The translations under genes were made by a program, and so were the position numbers. Under the pieces are notes generated by a model that worked only from the letters and a program-made list of their open reading frames with translations, was not told where the DNA came from and did no database searches. From Sunxiuqinia rutila (GTDB lineage Bacteria > Bacteroidota > Bacteroidia > Bacteroidales > Prolixibacteraceae), in contig NZ_JBNGOT010000004.1 of NCBI RefSeq assembly GCF_050589705.1, forward strand, positions 364,975 to 428,974: DNA of 64,000 bases. Reading direction: 5' to 3'. Positions 1 through 9,294 of this stretch are shown here, piece by piece (within the stretch, counting starts at the first letter, position 1; every line of letters starts with the position of its first letter).

Positions 1-1011
1 GTGAATCAAGGTAAGACCTTCTATTTCGATGGAACAGTGGTCGATGCCGTTTACCATAAGCCCAGTGACCGTCTCGTTATTGCCACCAAAAATCCGGACC
101 AGTTGCTGGTTTACAATACGCGCGATGAAAGCCAGTCGGTTGTTGCACTAAGCAAGGTCCCCAACTGCCTGGAACTAACACAAGATGACCAATTGTTGGT
201 GGGATACACAGTAGCCTTCGTTTCGGCTTTTCAGCTCGACAACATGGAACTGCTGCAAACTTATACGCTCGACTGCATTCCTTTTGACCTGGCTCATGGC
301 GACAACGATTTATGCTATATCTCTCCCGGAGGGGAAAATGACAAGAGCATGCGTGTTCTTAACCTCAAAACAGCGGAGCTGATATCGAAAGAGTTTGCTT
401 TTTATCATCACTTTGATGAACAAACAATCATTAAGAAAGTTAAAGGAGAACCCCGGCTACTGGCAACCCGAACCCGCATTTCTCCTTCCGGTTTGCTTTT
501 GTTCGACATCAGTGAAGGCATCCCGAATGACACCATCTCCTATTGGCATGAAGGCCTGATCAATATCTGGCCAACCAACGATGGCAAACGATTTATTGAT
601 TATCGGGGCAATGTGTTTTTTATCCCCGAATACAATACTCAGGTGACCAATTCAATCGATGGCTTCAACCAATATGGAACAATAGAACTGGCCTACGCCA
701 ATGTTTCCCATGTGGATGAAAACGATGCTACCAAACGCTTTTTTGTTGCCACCTCAGACACCTGGCCAACAAGTTCAGACTACTATCATCCTTCTGTGAT
801 TCATGTTTTCGACTCCGAAGGCTTAGGCTTAAAGCGTACCTTGGAACCTTCAACAAGCGTACTCAACGCGCAACAGACAGGACAGCACTTTGTGGGCTAT
901 GTTTTCTCCAACCAGGCAGGAGATAAACTGTTTGCCATCCGCAGGCTGACAGAAGAATGGCAACACACGCAATGGTCGGTTGAAGAGTTCAACCTGGATG
1001 AAGAGAAATAG
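1..1011 (+). CDS. Beta-propeller-like protein of unknown function, probably 5'-truncated
   Basis: The reading frame is open from the first base of the window, and the GTG there has no visible upstream context, so the true N-terminus probably lies outside. The 336 visible residues consist of short repeated beta-strand-like blocks with SGLLLF, VIHVF and FFVAT patterns, resembling WD40/YncE-type beta-propellers. No catalytic motif, membrane segment or lipobox is visible in the part seen. It ends with TAG, followed by a bidirectional hairpin terminator that separates it from the convergent DUF1080 gene. The fold is inferred from strand pattern only; no function is assigned. Confidence 0.6.
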   Translation: MNQGKTFYFDGTVVDAVYHKPSDRLVIATKNPDQLLVYNTRDESQSVVALSKVPNCLELTQDDQLLVGYTVAFVSAFQLDNMELLQTYTLDCIPFDLAHGDNDLCYISPGGENDKSMRVLNLKTAELISKEFAFYHHFDEQTIIKKVKGEPRLLATRTRISPSGLLLFDISEGIPNDTISYWHEGLINIWPTNDGKRFIDYRGNVFFIPEYNTQVTNSIDGFNQYGTIELAYANVSHVDENDATKRFFVATSDTWPTSSDYYHPSVIHVFDSEGLGLKRTLEPSTSVLNAQQTGQHFVGYVFSNQAGDKLFAIRRLTEEWQHTQWSVEEFNLDEEK

Positions 1012-1048
1012 CAGGCGGACTTGCTAAACCGAAACTGCTTAAAATCGC

Positions 1049-1092
1049 AAAAAGGAGAAGGCCGCGACATCCCACGGCCTTCACCTTTTTTT
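1049..1092. terminator. Bidirectional intrinsic terminator
   Basis: GAAGGCCG and CGGCCTTC pair perfectly around a 10-nt loop. The stem extends outward through an A-A mismatch into AAAAAGG/CCTTTTT, giving U-tracts in both directions. It lies between the convergent beta-propeller and DUF1080 genes. Confidence 0.8.
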
Positions 1093-1112
1093 CGAAAATA
1101 CGGTCAACTACT

Positions 1113-1175
1113 CTTTGCTCTCTGCCCTCTGCCCTCTGCCCTCTGCCCTCTGCCCTCTGCCCTCTGCCCTCTGCC
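1113..1175. repeat. Heptanucleotide tandem array (CTCTGCC)n
   Basis: One variant unit, CTTTGCT, is followed by eight perfect copies of CTCTGCC (1120-1175) and a partial CTCTAC. The array begins 17 bp beyond the stop codon of the minus-strand DUF1080 gene. Degenerate tracts of the same heptad occur at 55721-55748 and 56219-56246, around a four-helix-bundle gene. Perfect short repeats like this are expected to be length-variable by slippage. Confidence 0.9.
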
Positions 1176-1191
1176 CTCTACTTACAGGATC

Positions 1192-1965
1192 CTAAAAATC
1201 CGTATTGGGTTCAGCCAGGTCCAGCTCTTTAATCCAAATGTTTCGGTAAAGCACCGGGTGTCCTTCAGCTTGCAGCTTGATTCCTCCCGGACGATCGGTA
1301 ATGCCATAGCCATCATTGTTCCCTCCGTCAAGACCGGAATAGGGACCACCCCAAACTTTATTGATGGCAACATTGGAGTGCACTTTTTGCCCGTTGAAGT
1401 AAACCGTTACCAGTGGCTTTTCGGTGAGTTCTCCATTTTCAAAGCGGGCCGCACGAAACTGAATATCGTAGGCATTCCATTGTCCAACACCCTTGTAGGC
1501 AAAATAGGGCGATTCCGTTTCATTAATCACCGTGCCCATCCCGTGTCGGGTTGAATCGCCATCAAGCACCTGAATTTCATAGCGGTTTTGCAGGTACACC
1601 CCGCTGTTTCCTTTTTCTTGCTGAATGAGAAATTCCACATGCAACCGGAAATCCCGAAACTTCTGCTTCGTTACAATATCCGCCGTTCCATATTGTCCGC
1701 CTGCTGCCGTCGGGTCGTTGCTGTTAACAGCCGTGCCTGTCCCGGCAGGATCATCCACAATCACCCACTTAATGGGCAGTTCGGCAGCCAAACGCGGTCC
1801 TTCCCAATAAGTCCACTGCTCATCCAGCATCTGGCGGGAGCCGTCAAAAAGCACCTGGGCATCAGCAGGAGCCTTAGCTCCCACTCCTACAAGCTGTTCG
1901 TTGCACGAAGTCGTTGTGGCGATCAGACACCAAGCAAAAAATAAAAATTGAATCGTTCGTTTCAT
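1192..1965 (-). CDS. DUF1080 (3-keto-disaccharide hydrolase-like) lipoprotein
   Basis: The 257-residue protein starts at the ATG at 1965. The reading frame is open 120 bp further upstream, but that stretch does not look coding and would mask the signal peptide. The N-terminus is a lipoprotein signal (hydrophobic FLFFAWCLIA, then TTSC lipobox Cys). The body matches the DUF1080 concanavalin-like jelly roll: LFDG near the start, then FRLHVEFLI, GNSGVYLQ, the Y-E-I-Q-V-L-D block and NAYDIQFRA. In the family these domains act on glycosides, several on 3-keto-disaccharides, usually in the periplasm or on the surface. Substrate is unknown here. It is monocistronic, with the M19 gene divergent upstream. 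Confidence 0.82.
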   Translation of the reverse strand: MKRTIQFLFFAWCLIATTTSCNEQLVGVGAKAPADAQVLFDGSRQMLDEQWTYWEGPRLAAELPIKWVIVDDPAGTGTAVNSNDPTAAGGQYGTADIVTKQKFRDFRLHVEFLIQQEKGNSGVYLQNRYEIQVLDGDSTRHGMGTVINETESPYFAYKGVGQWNAYDIQFRAARFENGELTEKPLVTVYFNGQKVHSNVAINKVWGGPYSGLDGGNNDGYGITDRPGGIKLQAEGHPVLYRNIWIKELDLAEPNTDF

Positions 1966-2307
1966 CCTGTTCGTTTTAATGGGGTTAGCGCTCCCCAAGT
2001 TACCAAAACTTCGGAGATTCTCCTTCTTTTCGAGCAAGCAAACACAATGCGGTGGCCTCTCCCAAAGAGGGCTTGCCTGAAACAAGCGACATATTCACGA
2101 CACACAGCAACCGGATCCTTGATTCACAGAACCCGCACCTCAGGCGAATCACTTGATTTTCAAGCTCCTTTTTCTTATTTTGAAGTTCCTGCGCAAAAAG
2201 CGCCTACGTAAAATCACCAACCAAAAATCTTTCCGGCAACCAATCGTCTGCTTTAGCTCCCAGGCACAGCTCCGTGCAAAGCGGTAACCCTTAAAACAAG
2301 CAAACTT
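1966..2307. other. Intergenic region between divergent genes
   Basis: These 342 bp separate the DUF1080 start from the M19 peptidase start and presumably hold both promoters. No convincing Bacteroidota -33/-7 pair, hairpin, RNA or small gene was recognised. Open frames crossing it have no supporting features. Confidence 0.4.
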
Positions 2308-3747
2308 ATGGAAGCACTCTTTATCGATTTACACACCCATCCCGCCATTAAGCCTTTGGGCAAGAGTTTCAACAGCCAGACCGGGCAAAACAGCCCCAAT
2401 CGCAATCGCCAAAACAGCCTGTGGCATGCCGATGCTCCGTCATTCCTCGACAAACTGGCCAATATCACCACCACACTCACCAAGTTCCGGCAAGCCGATT
2501 TTACCACCCTGGCCAAGGGAGGTGCTCAGGTTGTCTGCGTTTCGTTGTGCGGCCTCGAGAAAGGCTTTGTGATGACCAAACTAGGCACCTCGCTCCCCGC
2601 CGATCTGGTTAACAACCTGGTTATTGGAATGGGCAGGAAACGAATTGATCATGTTCAGCAAATGGCCAATTACTTTACCGACCTGGAAATGGAATACCAG
2701 TTTTACAAGCAGCTGGACGGGCACCGCATCCTACTGGATGGAGCATGGTACCAGTATAAAATCGTATCCGACTTTTCTGAAATTGAATCCGGTTCTGAAG
2801 ACCAGACAAATACGATCTATGTCATTCTGACCATTGAAGGGGGCCATGTGTTTAACTGTGGTCTTCAACGAATGGGGAAAACGGCAGATGCAGCCGAGGT
2901 ACTCGCCAATGTGAAAAAGGTGAAGCAGTGGGATCACCGCCTATTCTTCATGGGTTTGACTCATCATTTCAACAATGAGCTGGTCGGACATGCCCCAAGC
3001 CTAAGCGGACTGGTAAGCAAACTGTGTGACCAAGAAGAAGGGATGAATACCGGTTTTACCGACTTAGGCTGGAAAGTGCTGCGTCAATTGCTGGACAACA
3101 CCAACGACAGGCGGGTGCTGATCGACTTAAAGCACATGAGTGTGCAGGCTCGTGAGGAGTATTACCAGTTTCTGAAACAGGAATATCCCAATGAAATCAT
3201 TCCGCTGATTGTGAGTCATGGGGCAGTCAATGGCTTTCGCTCCCATCTGGAGCTCGTGGAAGATGACCTGTTTAACTACGGCAAGTTCCAGGGAACCGCC
3301 ATCAATTTCTACGATGATGAGCTGGTTCGGATTGCCCAATCAGGCGGCATTTTCGGAATTCAGTTTGATGAACGACGTGTGGCCAGCAAACTCGAGTTGA
3401 AAAAATCCGGGCCATTCCTCAACCGACGCAAAATGTTGTTTCATCAGTCGAAGCTGATTTGGAACCAGATTGCGCATATGGCAGAGGTACTTAACCGCCA
3501 TGGGCTGTTTGCTTGGGGGATCCAAAGTATCGGTACCGATTTTGACGGGATGATCAATCCGCTCAACGGCTTTTGGACTGCTGGCGAAATGCCGCTGTTT
3601 GACAGCTACCTGGAGAAGCATGCCTTTAACTACCTCCAATCGGAGCAGTCCAAAACGCTAACAGCCTTTAACCGGATCAAGCCTTCGGAAATCGTTGACC
3701 GATTCATGAAAGAGAATGCTTATGATTTTCTGAAAAGGAACTTTTAA
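2308..3747 (+). CDS. Peptidase M19-like (membrane dipeptidase family) metallohydrolase
   Basis: The 479-residue protein looks cytoplasmic: no signal peptide, starting MEALFIDLHTHP. It carries the ordered metal-site motifs of the renal dipeptidase (M19) amidohydrolase fold: DLHTHP at residues 7-12, an EGGH block near 177 (bridging Glu), LTHHFNN, DLKHMS, SHGAVNGF and GTDFDG in the last fifth. The family hydrolyses dipeptides through a binuclear zinc site in a TIM barrel. This one is longer than the usual 350-400 residues, has inserts after the first motif and lacks an export signal, so it belongs to an atypical branch whose substrate cannot be named. A hairpin terminator follows. Confidence 0.75.
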   Translation: MEALFIDLHTHPAIKPLGKSFNSQTGQNSPNRNRQNSLWHADAPSFLDKLANITTTLTKFRQADFTTLAKGGAQVVCVSLCGLEKGFVMTKLGTSLPADLVNNLVIGMGRKRIDHVQQMANYFTDLEMEYQFYKQLDGHRILLDGAWYQYKIVSDFSEIESGSEDQTNTIYVILTIEGGHVFNCGLQRMGKTADAAEVLANVKKVKQWDHRLFFMGLTHHFNNELVGHAPSLSGLVSKLCDQEEGMNTGFTDLGWKVLRQLLDNTNDRRVLIDLKHMSVQAREEYYQFLKQEYPNEIIPLIVSHGAVNGFRSHLELVEDDLFNYGKFQGTAINFYDDELVRIAQSGGIFGIQFDERRVASKLELKKSGPFLNRRKMLFHQSKLIWNQIAHMAEVLNRHGLFAWGIQSIGTDFDGMINPLNGFWTAGEMPLFDSYLEKHAFNYLQSEQSKTLTAFNRIKPSEIVDRFMKENAYDFLKRNF

Positions 3748-3809
3748 GTGTTGGCTTTTGAACCAGCCTTTGATTAAACCGTTCGGAACATTCCATCGGA
3801 GCATAAAAA

Positions 3810-3840
3810 AAGCCTGCATTAATCATGCAGGCTTCTTAAA
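3810..3840. terminator. Bidirectional terminator between M19 and HAD genes
   Basis: AAGCCTGCAT (3810-3819) pairs with ATGCAGGCTT (3825-3834) across a 5-nt loop. It is preceded by an A-run and followed by a weak T-run, so it can end transcripts from both convergent genes. Confidence 0.8.
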
Positions 3841-3881
3841 AAAGCAAATTAGTCCGGTCCAAGACTAACTTGCCAGAAAAG

Positions 3882-4229
3882 TTATTTATCAGCTATTTTA
3901 TTAATCATCTGAAAGATAATCCCCCACTCCGGCAGTCCACCCAAGTTACGGTCGTCAATATAAATATCGGCATTTATCTTCCGCGAAAAATTCTCATCAT
4001 ACTCTTCTTCCGGGAAGTTTTTGTTAACAGCATAAAACTGAACCCCTTTCGATTCGCAAAACTGAATCGCTTCTTCCAAAGGCTTACCATGTCGGTAAGT
4101 CCACAGAATCAGCCGATGCCCTCTCTCCTGAAGTTTTTTCAGGGTTAAGGTCGCAAAAGGGATCTCCTTCCCAATTTTCGGAAACCGATGCTCTACAATG
4201 GTCCCGTCAAAATCAACCGCAATAATCAT
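3882..4229 (-). CDS. Small HAD-family phosphatase
   Basis: 115 residues starting MIIAVDFDGT at the ATG at 4229; an upstream in-frame ATG at 4265 would add 12 lysine/arginine-rich residues and is less likely. DFDGT is HAD motif I with the nucleophile Asp and the +2 acid. LILWTYR fits motif II, the conserved Lys lies in the middle, and ADIYIDDRN provides the acidic motif III/IV. The size fits the short, cap-less HAD proteins common in Bacteroidota that act on small phosphorylated substrates. It is flanked by terminators on both sides and so appears to be transcribed alone. The substrate is unknown. Confidence 0.75.
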   Translation of the reverse strand: MIIAVDFDGTIVEHRFPKIGKEIPFATLTLKKLQERGHRLILWTYRHGKPLEEAIQFCESKGVQFYAVNKNFPEEEYDENFSRKINADIYIDDRNLGGLPEWGIIFQMINKIADK

Positions 4230-4311
4230 AAGTTGTCTTTTTCTTTTATCTTTTAGAAAGCCCATGCTTTTTGATGGCTTTTAAAATAGTTTGTTCTCGA
4301 ATTTACTGGGT

Positions 4312-4343
4312 AAGACAAGGCAACCCGAAGGCTGCCTTGTCTT
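4312..4343. terminator. Terminator-like hairpin after the first polysaccharide operon
   Basis: AAGACAAGGCA (4312-4322) pairs with TGCCTTGTCTT (4333-4343): an 11-bp perfect stem 17 bp beyond the stop of the Wzc-like gene. The U-tract on the minus strand is poor, so it may act as an mRNA 3' stabiliser as much as a terminator. Confidence 0.55.
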
Positions 4344-4359
4344 TGTTTAAGTAAAGAAA

Positions 4360-6741
4360 TCATCCAGTGTAACTAGGGCTGGAATCAAAGTAGTAATAAC
4401 TACTTTTTCTTTTATAGCTGTAGTCAGCTCCATAAGCTCCAACATGCGCATGTTTAGAAAGGTGGATATCATTCAGAATAATTCCGGCATTCTTCATGGA
4501 TTTCTTTTTATGCACATGATCTATGAATTTAATTTCATTTTTCTTGCTATAGTCCTGCCGCATGACAAACAGGTTGATGTCCACCTTTTGCCCGATAATG
4601 ATTCCATCAGACACAATGGATAAAGGAGGATTGTCGAAAACAATGTAATCGAACAACTCCCGACACCGGTTAATCAATTCCTCAAACTTCCCATTTTCAA
4701 GCAATTCCGACGGATTGGGAGGAATCGGTCCTGCGGAGATAAACTGCAGGTTCTCTACACGGGTTTGCCGGAAGATTTCATCAAACGAACTAAAGTCCGT
4801 CAAATACGTACTGAGTCCTTCTTTATTTTTATACTTAAGCCGGTTGTGTAAGCTTGGTTTGCGTAAATCACAATCCACCAAAAGCACTTTCTTATTATTC
4901 AAAGCAATCATGGAAGCCAGGTTGGCTGCAGTAAAGGATTTTCCTTCTCCGGAAATCACAGAGTTTACCCCAATAATGGTTGTCCCGTCCTTTTTACTGG
5001 GTCCAATAAACTGAAGGTTGGTGCGCAATTCCCTGAACGATTCCGCAATAGCCGACCGTGGGTTGTCAATAGCAGCCAAATACTCGCTGCTTACATTGGC
5101 ATTCACAATATTACCAATCACCGGAATATCACTGTACTCTTCCACATCCTCGGCTGATTTTATCCGGTCGTAGAAATAAGTAGCCAACATCAACACAACA
5201 AAAGGCACAAATAAACCACCAAACATTCCGGCAGCCACATTGATCATCAAATTCGGTCCAAGTCGTACCGCCAACTCAGGTCTGGCCTGATCCAGTACTT
5301 CCGTATCCGAAACATTGGAAGCATGTGTGATCGCTGCTTCTGCCCGCTTCTTCAGCAAGAAAGTGTACAGTTCATTATTCAAATCATACATGCGCTGCAT
5401 GTTCATCATTTGCTGCTCCGTTTTCGGGTAGGCTGTCAACTGTTGGTTCACTTTATCAATGCGTCGATCCAATCCCTGCACCTGAATAATGGCATTATTG
5501 ATCAGGTTCTTCAGATTTTCCTGAAGGTTTCTTTTCACCATGTCAATCTGGTTACCAATCAAAATCAGTTTGGGGTTTTTCTCTTGAGCCGTGTAGGAAA
5601 TAACCTCCCGCGAGCGATATAAGTCGCTAAGTTGAACAACCAAACTATTCAGTGATTCATCCACGATTCCAACCACCGAAGGAGCTACTACCTCCTTCAT
5701 CTTCTCGGTGTCATTCAAATATTTCTGAAGGTTTCGGTAATACTCCAGATGCGACTGAATCATGGACCGTTCCGTATCTAAATCAACCAGTTTCTGCATA
5801 ATGATCCCTCCTTCCTGGCTCATGTCTACAATTTGGTTTCGCGACCGGAAAGAGGTAAAATTATTACCCGCCACCTTCAGGGTATCAATCACGTCCTTAA
5901 GTTGCGAATCAATAAAATTCACAGTGGTCTCGGAGGTATGGTTCTTGGCCCGTAACTCATACGCCAGGTACACCGAACTCAGTTCATTCAGGTAATCGGC
6001 TCCTTTTTGAGGCACATCATCAATTAACGTCAGGCTTATCAAGTCAGCCTTTTCTACCAGTTCCTCAATCACCAGACGTTTCATATAGCTCCTTACCAAC
6101 TTATCAAAATTATTAAAGGTGAAATAGTAATTTTCCCCTTGTCTGGCCTGCTTAGGATAAAGCGTAAAATTGAAATAGTCATTGGAAAAAGGTTCCCCAT
6201 AAGTTCCCTTATCCTTAAAATTTAGTTCTATTTCTCTTCCATATACTAAGGTTTTGGCATCGACAATAACCTGATAACTTGTTGAATCCAGCATGTGCAC
6301 ATGAATCGGAACACCTTCCAAATTGGTTGCATTCCGATCATATAACACATCAAAAGGCTCATTGCCATACATTTCGGCATCACGGAAAAGCAGTTCTTTA
6401 TACCAAGTCGTAGACCAATCCAGGTTCAACATTACCTGCCGGTTGATTGAATAAGAAGTCAAAATTCCAATATGGTTCTGCAGGTTGATATTTCCTCCCA
6501 TTGATCCGGAAAATGGCAGATCCATTTTTAATTGAGTATTATCTTTATTATTAATTAAGAACAAACTTTGCATCTGATAAGAAGGAGAAGTGACTTGGGT
6601 TTGCAAAAAACCAAGACCTGCTCCGATAATTCCAACTAACATAAACCAATACCAGTTACGTTTGAGTTTATGAAAGAACTTCTTCACAGCAAGCATGTCC
6701 TCCCTTTCCAATGAATTGGAGAATTCTTCCATCGTTTTCAT
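4360..6741 (-). CDS. Wzc-like polysaccharide co-polymerase / BY tyrosine kinase
   Basis: A 793-residue inner-membrane protein with the full Wzc plan: a Wzz-type N-terminal region with a membrane helix near residues 32-48, a long periplasmic coiled-coil region, a second helix near 500-525, and a cytoplasmic BY-kinase domain. The kinase shows Walker A (SGEGKSF, near 600), Walker A' (LLVDCDLRKP) and Walker B (YIVFDNPPL). It ends in a tyrosine cluster (YGADYSYKRKSSYYYF), the usual autophosphorylation site. In Wzy-dependent export, this protein controls chain length and couples polymerisation to the outer-membrane channel. It is the last gene of the upxY operon, 57 bp after the Wza-like gene. Confidence 0.92.
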   Translation of the reverse strand: MKTMEEFSNSLEREDMLAVKKFFHKLKRNWYWFMLVGIIGAGLGFLQTQVTSPSYQMQSLFLINNKDNTQLKMDLPFSGSMGGNINLQNHIGILTSYSINRQVMLNLDWSTTWYKELLFRDAEMYGNEPFDVLYDRNATNLEGVPIHVHMLDSTSYQVIVDAKTLVYGREIELNFKDKGTYGEPFSNDYFNFTLYPKQARQGENYYFTFNNFDKLVRSYMKRLVIEELVEKADLISLTLIDDVPQKGADYLNELSSVYLAYELRAKNHTSETTVNFIDSQLKDVIDTLKVAGNNFTSFRSRNQIVDMSQEGGIIMQKLVDLDTERSMIQSHLEYYRNLQKYLNDTEKMKEVVAPSVVGIVDESLNSLVVQLSDLYRSREVISYTAQEKNPKLILIGNQIDMVKRNLQENLKNLINNAIIQVQGLDRRIDKVNQQLTAYPKTEQQMMNMQRMYDLNNELYTFLLKKRAEAAITHASNVSDTEVLDQARPELAVRLGPNLMINVAAGMFGGLFVPFVVLMLATYFYDRIKSAEDVEEYSDIPVIGNIVNANVSSEYLAAIDNPRSAIAESFRELRTNLQFIGPSKKDGTTIIGVNSVISGEGKSFTAANLASMIALNNKKVLLVDCDLRKPSLHNRLKYKNKEGLSTYLTDFSSFDEIFRQTRVENLQFISAGPIPPNPSELLENGKFEELINRCRELFDYIVFDNPPLSIVSDGIIIGQKVDINLFVMRQDYSKKNEIKFIDHVHKKKSMKNAGIILNDIHLSKHAHVGAYGADYSYKRKSSYYYFDSSPSYTG

Positions 6742-6798
6742 AGATAAAATCTTTACTTAAATGTTAAAAAAACTCATACCTCGTTAACTCATTCTGCC

Positions 6799-7593
6799 CT
6801 AGCCCCAGAAGAAGTTAACAATCAGCATAATTGTGGTTAATGAAGATATTCCAATGGTGTAATACGATGCGTTCAGCCTCACATTCTTCAGCTTTTGAGG
6901 TCGTACAAAAACAACATCGTTGGGCTGCAAGTAGAAAGCCTCTGATGCCATAATGTTCTTTTGCGTAAGATTAAGCATAAAAGGCTTTACCGCTGTTTCG
7001 CCGCGACGCACCACCAACACTTCTTTAATCTTAGCATAATCCGTTGTCCCGTGTGCCATTCCAATAGCTTCAAGTACCGTTAAAGTGTTATTGTAATTGT
7101 AATAAACACCGGGAGCTCTTACTTCACCAAGCACACTCACTTTAAAATTGAGCAAACGCACTTGGATATCAGCATCCTTCAGGTATTCATCAGCTCGTAT
7201 TTGAATTTGCTCTTTAGCCTCTTTTAAAGTACGTCCGGCCACATGAATTGCGCCAATAACTGGCAACGATATTTCTCCCCGGTTGTCTACCTGATACCCA
7301 TAAATATGCTGACCTGACTGAGAATTATAGATATTTCCAGCGCCCAGACTTCCTGCATCATTCTGTGTGAACATGGCATTCACTTCCGGGTTAATGGTTT
7401 TTACACTGATATAAAGGTTGTCATTGGTCTTTATAGTGTAATCCTTATCGGCCTGCTGTACTTTTGCAGCTGAAATTTCCTCTTTGAAATCACGCATGAA
7501 GTACGAGTTTCGTTTGGAAACACATGATGACAGTATCACTGTTAAGACTAAGATCATCAAAAGACTTCGCTTATTTTTAGCTTGAAGTATCAT
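6799..7593 (-). CDS. Wza-like polysaccharide export lipoprotein
   Basis: 264 residues with a lipoprotein signal (LLMILVLTVILSSC, lipobox Cys about residue 24). A polysaccharide-export (Poly_export) domain begins at DYTIKTNDNLYISV, followed by an SLBB-type segment (VSVLGEVRAPGVY). A C-terminal hydrophobic helix (YYTIGISSLTTIMLIV) precedes the final aromatic residues, as in Wza proteins that cross the outer membrane. It would form the outer-membrane pore for the polymer together with the downstream Wzc-like protein. The first Met is used; an internal Met 12 codons later is a possible alternative. Confidence 0.92.
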   Translation of the reverse strand: MILQAKNKRSLLMILVLTVILSSCVSKRNSYFMRDFKEEISAAKVQQADKDYTIKTNDNLYISVKTINPEVNAMFTQNDAGSLGAGNIYNSQSGQHIYGYQVDNRGEISLPVIGAIHVAGRTLKEAKEQIQIRADEYLKDADIQVRLLNFKVSVLGEVRAPGVYYNYNNTLTVLEAIGMAHGTTDYAKIKEVLVVRRGETAVKPFMLNLTQKNIMASEAFYLQPNDVVFVRPQKLKNVRLNASYYTIGISSLTTIMLIVNFFWG

Positions 7594-7663
7594 ATTTGTC
7601 GTGTTAATTTTAGTTTTTCAGTATTTGTTTTGAGTGATTGATTTTCGATAAAGATGAAAGCCT

Positions 7664-9079
7664 TTACTTGCCCGTTCCAAGTAAGATGACTTTCACTGTT
7701 TTTAAAATTAAAATGGTATCCTGCCAGAGTGACCAGTTATCAATGTATTGCATATCCAACCGCATCCACTCTTCAAAAGGAATATCGTTACGACCAGAAA
7801 CCTGCCAGATACAGGTAATTCCGGGCTTCATACTTAACCGCCGGATTTGCCAGCGCTTGTATTTTTCCACTTCAGAAGGAATAGGGGGACGTGGACCAAC
7901 CACCGACATCTCGCCACGCAGCACATTGTAAAACTGCGGCAGTTCGTCCAGCGATGTTTTCCGAAGCAGGCGTCCAACCCGGGTCACCCGAGGATCCATA
8001 GTAATTTTGAATACCGGCCCATCCTGCTCGTTCTGTCCCATCAGTGAAGCTTTCAAGGCCTCCGCATTGGCAACCATGGTTCGAAACTTGTAACACCCAA
8101 ACCGACGTCCATTAAGTCCAACCCGCTCCTGCTTAAAAAACACAGGGCCACCATCTTCGAGCTTAATTGCTATCGCAATCAGAATAAGAATTGGCGACAC
8201 CAAAATGAGTGCAAACAAGCTGAAAAAGAAATCAAAAATGCTTTTCAACTTTAGGCCTGCATAATTATCGGGTGTGGTCATATAGGTTACAAATGGCAAT
8301 TGGTTGATCAATGAAAAGCTTGATCTTCTTATTCGTTTTCCATGAACTTTCGAGATCATTCCGGTATAATGATGGAAGCTAATCCCAACCTCAGCACATT
8401 CCAAAATAAACCGGCTGATTTCGTCATGGTTATAATCTGTTTTGCAATAGATTACTTCGTCAATTGTCTCCCGATCCAGTACTTCTTTCAAATTTTTCCG
8501 CTCAGGAATAATCTTGAACCGGTCATGATAGGTTGAAATCAAGCTTTTGCACCCTGTCATTATTCCCCGGATATTGTATCCCCAATCCTTGGTGCGAATA
8601 ATTTTTTCGATATAATCTTCCGAACCTTTGTCTGCAATAACCAAAATTTGTCGGATGCTATAACCACGTCGGCGGAAAAAACGCATAATCAAAAAGAAGA
8701 AGTTTTTGTAGGCAGTCAATACCCCAAGGTTGAGCACACTAAACAAAAACAAGCTCTTAATATTGAGCACCTTGTAGCCGGATATAATATTAATAACCAA
8801 CAAGATGGCTATTCCAATAGAAATTAGCTTGAAGTAGCTATTAAACAATTGCAGGTAACTCGTTGTGCGAGTCATCTTCCCTAATTTAAACTGCTCCAGC
8901 AACAAAAACCAAAGCAGCGCAATAAAAATCAGGACGTTCTTGAATTCATGAATCGATTCAGCCCGGTATTCGTCAGAAAACTGACCAAACCACCAAACCG
9001 CGGTAAAACAAACCAGGGTGATAAGTACCTGAAAGACGATACTGATTTTTTCCAGTGTATATTCACGTTCTTTGAGCAT
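7664..9079 (-). CDS. Undecaprenyl-phosphate sugar-1-phosphate transferase (initiating enzyme)
   Basis: 471 residues starting MLKEREYT at the ATG at 9079; the frame reaches a TTG 36 bp upstream, judged less likely. Four to five N-terminal membrane helices are followed by a degenerate Rossmann-like region (IRQILVIADKGSEDY) and another helix (IFDFFFSLFALILVSPILILIAIAI). The C-terminal bacterial sugar transferase domain shows FFKQERVGLNGRRFGCYKFRTM (first part), DPRVTRVGR, LRKTSLDELPQ and NVLRGEMSVVGPRP. It belongs to the WcaJ/WbaP-type family that transfers a hexose-1-phosphate to undecaprenyl phosphate to start each repeat unit. Sugar specificity (glucose or galactose) is not readable from sequence. 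Confidence 0.92.
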   Translation of the reverse strand: MLKEREYTLEKISIVFQVLITLVCFTAVWWFGQFSDEYRAESIHEFKNVLIFIALLWFLLLEQFKLGKMTRTTSYLQLFNSYFKLISIGIAILLVINIISGYKVLNIKSLFLFSVLNLGVLTAYKNFFFLIMRFFRRRGYSIRQILVIADKGSEDYIEKIIRTKDWGYNIRGIMTGCKSLISTYHDRFKIIPERKNLKEVLDRETIDEVIYCKTDYNHDEISRFILECAEVGISFHHYTGMISKVHGKRIRRSSFSLINQLPFVTYMTTPDNYAGLKLKSIFDFFFSLFALILVSPILILIAIAIKLEDGGPVFFKQERVGLNGRRFGCYKFRTMVANAEALKASLMGQNEQDGPVFKITMDPRVTRVGRLLRKTSLDELPQFYNVLRGEMSVVGPRPPIPSEVEKYKRWQIRRLSMKPGITCIWQVSGRNDIPFEEWMRLDMQYIDNWSLWQDTILILKTVKVILLGTGK

Positions 9080-9294
9080 AATAGTGAAATATTTAGCGTA
9101 TGATTTAAGGCACAAAGACCTTCTTTACATGTCAAAAAAGAAAGGCCTGTATATTGTTAGGTGACTCATTGAAGCATAAACCTAACTTATTGTGAACAGA
9201 GGAGTAGCAAGGCTATAAAACCATAACTTACTCCTTTTTAAGTAGCAATTAAAATCCGGTTTTGAGGGGCGGTAAAAAAACAACTCAGTTGTGT

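Noticed and set aside
1..3. GTG at position 1 as the true start of the first gene
   Set aside because: The frame is open at the window edge and no upstream sequence is available, so the start cannot be judged.
1113..1175. Heptad array as a CRISPR
   Set aside because: Units are 7 bp and contiguous, with no spacers and no cas genes nearby.
9080..9294. Gap between manC and the sugar transferase gene as a hidden small gene or promoter
   Set aside because: Only a weak GTTAGG/CCTAAC pairing and no Bacteroidota promoter pair or ribosome binding site was visible.
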